Assembly: GCA_030619735.1 (NCBI GenBank)
Contig: JAUXAV010000051.1
Coordinates: forward strand, 1-7,482
Length of the DNA: 7,482 bases
Reading direction: 5' to 3'
Source of the DNA: Candidatus Aenigmatarchaeota archaeon
Lineage (GTDB): Archaea > Aenigmatarchaeota > Aenigmatarchaeia > QMZP01 > JAUXAV01
Positions 4,971 to 7,482 of the stretch are shown here, in pieces (the first letter of the stretch is position 1; every line of letters starts with the position of its first letter). Below the pieces are notes generated by a model. It saw only the letters and a list, made by a program, of their open reading frames with translations, did not search any database and had not been told where the DNA came from. The position numbers and the translations under genes are program-made.

Positions 4971-5093
4971 TAGGGCAAAAACACACAGCAATACTGCCAC
5001 TACTCCACAAAAGTCTTTTCTGGAGAATAGTTCTTTGAGGTGCCTAGTGATGTGCTGCTCGGCAGTTTCTGCTTCTGTTAGCAGAGCGCACAT

Positions 5094-5130
5094 AAGAAAG
5101 GAGGCTCACCCCTTGGCGGAATGAACCTCC
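5094..5130 (-). terminator. Intrinsic terminator after the zinc-ribbon gene
   Basis: On the minus strand, 26 bases after the zinc-ribbon stop, a 13-bp stem with three G-U pairs (arms 5118-5130 and 5100-5112) closes a 5-base loop (GCCAA). It is followed at once by TTTCTT. It should end the transcript carrying the ADP-ribosylglycohydrolase and zinc-ribbon genes before the structural block begins. Confidence 0.8.
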
Positions 5131-5155
5131 GTAAAACACACAGTTTGCGGGAATA

Positions 5156-5305
5156 CTACCCTTTGTTGTCTTCCTTCACTTCTTTATCCCAGTCATACGA
5201 TAAGCACTTTGGGCAGCGTTGAGGGTTTGGTACTCTTGGTACCCACTCGTGCCCACACTTCTTACAGGTTTTTGTGGGTAGTGACTGTTGGGGTTCCATG
5301 GTCAT
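5156..5305 (-). CDS. Small zinc-ribbon protein
   Basis: 49 residues from ATG 5305, with GGGGG five bases upstream. A second in-frame ATG at 5299 lacks such spacing. Two C-x2-C pairs (C-K-K-C at 14-17 and C-P-K-C at 31-34) are separated by 13 residues that include G-H-E-W-V-P-R-V-P-N-P. This is the layout of a compact zinc ribbon or rubredoxin-like knuckle. The C-terminus is charged (D-W-D-K-E-V-K-E-D). Such mini-proteins are widespread in bacteria, generally uncharacterised, and presumed to bind zinc and nucleic acid or a protein partner. It begins 32 bases after the ADP-ribosylglycohydrolase stop and is followed by a terminator, so it probably shares that transcript. It is not clear whether it works with that enzyme. 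Confidence 0.85.
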   Translation of the reverse strand: MTMEPQQSLPTKTCKKCGHEWVPRVPNPQRCPKCLSYDWDKEVKEDNKG

Positions 5306-5337
5306 TCATTCCCCCTTTGCTGTCCTGTCAGCCTTTT

Positions 5338-6663
5338 TCATTGCTTGGCCTCTACCATAACCTCCTTGGCAATCTCATAACTACGCTTTGCCAGCTCCGA
5401 AATCTTGCACTCACTGAACCCCCGCACAGCACTGATAAGCCGGTCATTCAATGCACCCACCCATTTCCTGGGAAGCACATCAGCACCGAGCATCATCCCA
5501 CAAACTGACCCAGCCGTGGCACCATTGCAGTCAGTATCCCATCCACCACGCACAGAAACAACAATACTGGTCTCGTAATTACCCTGACCGACCATCAGCC
5601 CCATCACTACCAACGCAGCATTGTTGATGGTATGAACTCTGTGATAGTGCCCATACTTTCCATTGATTTTGGTCCATACCTCCTCCCAGTCGCTGATTTC
5701 CTTGCTCCATTCAACTGTGTCTCGGACAGCCTCGCTAAGGCGGCAGTTCCCGGGAATCTCGGAGAGACCGATCTTGATGACCTCTTCCACACTACTGGTC
5801 ACAAACGCGGCTGCCAGCATCGCGGCAACAAACATTTCACCGTAGATACCGTTCTTAACGTGGGAAACTGTCGCATCGCGGAAAGCTAACTCGGCGGCTT
5901 TCTCCGGCCAGCCGGGAGCTGCGTAGCCCCAAATATCAGCGCGGATCTGACCACCAACAAACTCACGGTAAGGATTACAGTGCCTAGCAGATTCAGGAGG
6001 CCACAAATTGTTCACCAGATTGCGGTATGCCACCCTCGATGCTACATAAACAAGGTGGTATGGCATTCGGTTGAGCCAGGTCTCAGCCACATTGCGCGAA
6101 GTAAAGCCCAGCCTGCAGCTCTCCAGGACGAGCAACCCTAGAACCGTATAATCCATGTCATCGTCACGTGCCATGTAATGAATTCTACCGCGAGTGCAAT
6201 CAGGATCACGCAGTTTCAGTCCTTCAGGATGCCCATCCACCAGAGGGATGTAATCATTCAGCGGCAGTGCCTTTGCAAACTGAAGATAGCTATCAATCTG
6301 GTCCTTGTGCCAGCCCTCCACAGGCTTTCCCAGGGCACAGCCGGCAGCTCGTCCTAGCCATGCCCCGTGGATGCGATCAAGCATCTGGGCATCCGTGAGA
6401 TTCAATTCCATGCGGCGCGGTCCGTCGGGGCGCTCGGCACGGATCTCATCCAACATGGATGGTTCTACATAGGGAAATGACTCTGCGGGTTGCAAGTTTT
6501 CAAGTTCGCACAGGACAGCGTACAGTTCTACCCCTCGTAATCCGTCGCTCCTTCTAAAGGCACGCTCAACACACTCCTCAATCGCTTCCACATTGCAGCC
6601 TTCTTCGCGCCGTTGTACAATCTCGTCGCGGGTAAGGTCAATCAATTCCTTGGATTTTTCCAT
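5338..6663 (-). CDS. ADP-ribosylglycohydrolase-family protein
   Basis: 441 residues. ATG at 6663 has AAGGAGG about ten bases upstream. The catalytic domain spans about 90-440. Its signatures are R-I-H-G-A-W-L-G-R-A-A-G-C-A-L-G-K at 97-113, the metal-binding acidic D-D-D-M-D at 167-171, an S-H-V-K-N-G-I-Y-G segment at 267-275, and G-G-W-D-T-D-C-N-G-A-T-A-G at 373-385, which carries the second Asp pair. These residues hold the paired magnesium ions in family members that remove ADP-ribose from proteins or small molecules. All key acidic positions appear intact, so the enzyme should be active. The first 90 residues are a helical extension before the core, ending in a F-P-Y-V-E-P-S stretch (63-69). 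Family members beside glycosidases often act on unknown N-glycosides, so the true substrate is uncertain. No signal peptide is seen, so the protein is cytosolic. Confidence 0.93.
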   Translation of the reverse strand: MEKSKELIDLTRDEIVQRREEGCNVEAIEECVERAFRRSDGLRGVELYAVLCELENLQPAESFPYVEPSMLDEIRAERPDGPRRMELNLTDAQMLDRIHGAWLGRAAGCALGKPVEGWHKDQIDSYLQFAKALPLNDYIPLVDGHPEGLKLRDPDCTRGRIHYMARDDDMDYTVLGLLVLESCRLGFTSRNVAETWLNRMPYHLVYVASRVAYRNLVNNLWPPESARHCNPYREFVGGQIRADIWGYAAPGWPEKAAELAFRDATVSHVKNGIYGEMFVAAMLAAAFVTSSVEEVIKIGLSEIPGNCRLSEAVRDTVEWSKEISDWEEVWTKINGKYGHYHRVHTINNAALVVMGLMVGQGNYETSIVVSVRGGWDTDCNGATAGSVCGMMLGADVLPRKWVGALNDRLISAVRGFSECKISELAKRSYEIAKEVMVEAKQ

Positions 6664-6741
6664 TATCTGTCATCCTCCTTCCTAAAAGTAAAGGACTAAA
6701 AAGCTAGATAAGGGAGACAGGCGGACTGATTTGTTATGAGC

Positions 6742-7482
6742 CTATCTATATGTATCGATCAGGCTTCGTATTCGAAGCCGTTTCCTTACCTCTGTTAACG
6801 ATAACGGTTCATCAGTCAATATGGTAACCATGACGGGTTTTGCTGGCAGCAGATGCAGAAAATTGTCCGAGAAACGGGTGTCAACACCGGCAAGCTCTAA
6901 CCAGGTCCAGAGAGCAGGTGCTTTCACGGTCAGGGTTACAACAGCACTACCCTTCTTTTCGCTGACTTCAGCCCTGATACCCGGCTCACATAACTCGAGA
7001 TGCTTGGGACGGGCAAAGGAGACGAAGTTGGTAGAAACACTTTTACCATTTACCGAGAGTTCGAGCCAGAGCATAAGGTCGCGGACTCCATATTCCTTGA
7101 GGTATCCTGCTAGCTCTAGAACATATATGCGGCGACTCCCACTAGGTACTATCTCAATCTGTTTTCCACCCTGGAAAATAGTTTTACCTTCAACGCTGGT
7201 CAGCTTCCATGCCAGCTCACCTCTGCAGGCTGCCAAAAGGTCGCTGGTGATAAAGATGTCAACGCTGCCTTTTTCCGTATCTTCGACACCGGAGACCAGC
7301 AGTGGGGAAAAGAAGCGCTTCGCCATATAGTGAAGTGCCTTCCAGCGATGATGGTAGTCTATGGAAGACCAGCTGGTTACGGGCCAGCAGTCATTTAGCT
7401 GCCAGTATAGCGCGCCCATTGTCCGTGGCATGTTCCGACGCCAGTGCTCTATCGCATATTTTATCGCCATTCCTTGGAGAAT
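6742..7482 (-). CDS. GH2-family beta-mannosidase, C-terminal part (5' end outside window)
   Basis: The frame is open to the right edge, giving the last 246 residues. The most N-terminal visible part (about 1-60) is the end of the TIM-barrel, with R-R-N-M-P-R-T-M-G-A-L-Y-W-Q-L-N-D-C-W-P-V and S-W-S-S-I-D-Y, a hallmark of GH2 beta-mannosidases. A middle beta-sandwich (about 65-165) and a C-terminal Ig-like domain follow, the latter with W-T-W-L-E-L near 193-198 and F-S-D-N-F-L-H-L-L-P near 206-215. The catalytic acid/base and nucleophile glutamates would lie upstream, outside the window. Beta-mannosidases release mannose from the non-reducing end of beta-mannosides. The stop TAG at 6742 is 78 bases before the ADP-ribosylglycohydrolase start. 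No terminator is seen between them, so they may be cotranscribed. Confidence 0.93.
   Translation of the reverse strand: MLQGMAIKYAIEHWRRNMPRTMGALYWQLNDCWPVTSWSSIDYHHRWKALHYMAKRFFSPLLVSGVEDTEKGSVDIFITSDLLAACRGELAWKLTSVEGKTIFQGGKQIEIVPSGSRRIYVLELAGYLKEYGVRDLMLWLELSVNGKSVSTNFVSFARPKHLELCEPGIRAEVSEKKGSAVVTLTVKAPALWTWLELAGVDTRFSDNFLHLLPAKPVMVTILTDEPLSLTEVRKRLRIRSLIDTYR

Larger units (their letters stand above)
4837..5155. other. Intergenic control region between two transcription units
   Basis: This 319-base stretch holds no supported gene. In minus-strand order it contains the intrinsic terminator of the enzyme operon (5094-5130), a 12-bp tandem repeat (4947-4970), a promoter (4915-4943) and a 5'-end stem-loop (4865-4907). 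The stretch from 4971 to 5093 shows only a small TCTGCT/AGCAGA hairpin and otherwise nothing I can identify. No tRNA, attachment-site repeat or integrase is seen. Confidence 0.7.

Noticed and set aside
4848..5093. An 81-codon minus-strand open frame upstream of the basic 64-residue gene
   Set aside because: It has no SD, since the bases before its ATG are T- and C-rich terminator sequence, and it runs through the promoter, tandem repeat and 5' stem-loop. Its composition is not protein-like.
5121..5219. A short plus-strand frame after an AAAGGAGG sequence
   Set aside because: The SD-like bases belong to the terminator stem. The frame encodes about 32 residues antisense to the zinc ribbon, with no coherent composition.
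6821..7330. A 169-codon plus-strand open frame
   Set aside because: It lies entirely antisense to the confidently identified beta-mannosidase C-terminus.
1..7482. tRNA, rRNA, CRISPR array, integrase, transposase or replication origin
   Set aside because: I looked on both strands and saw no sequence supporting any of these.

Overview
The window is bacterial in style. Every supported gene lies on the minus strand, nearly all have a clear Shine-Dalgarno (SD) sequence, and there is one good sigma-70-type promoter and one good intrinsic terminator. Reading along the transcripts (from high to low coordinates) there are two blocks. Taxonomy cannot be fixed from the sequence. A heterotrophic anaerobe such as a Chloroflexota lineage is a plausible but weak guess, based on the small zinc ribbon beside glycan-type enzymes.

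Block 1 (7482 to about 5094) looks like ordinary cellular metabolism. It holds the C-terminal third of a GH2 beta-mannosidase, a complete ADP-ribosylglycohydrolase-family protein, and a 49-residue zinc-ribbon protein. It closes with a 13-bp hairpin plus a T-rich run, an intrinsic terminator at 5094-5130.

Block 2 (about 4910 down to 1, continuing off the window) starts at a promoter (TTTACA, 17 bp, TATACT), preceded by a 12-bp tandem repeat and followed by a stem-loop at the very 5' end of the predicted mRNA. It encodes a closely packed series of small proteins that look like virion structural components: a basic 64-residue protein; two tiny methionine-rich membrane-type proteins; a 223-residue jelly-roll-like protein; a 265-residue protein like head proteins of tailed phages; a 56-residue SAP-like protein; a 183-residue beta-rich protein; and at least four tandem small beta-sandwich proteins. 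No terminase, portal, protease, tail, integrase or lysis gene is in view, so this could be part of a prophage, a virus-derived island, or a tailless virus.

The most unusual signal is a Met-rich hydrophobic segment. Twenty-three residues are identical in the two adjacent small genes, yet 12 of their 13 non-Met codons differ synonymously. A related version of the motif forms the C-terminus of one of the beta-sandwich proteins. This points to strong protein-level selection on a modular Met-rich, probably membrane-inserting, element in a poorly described structural gene cluster.
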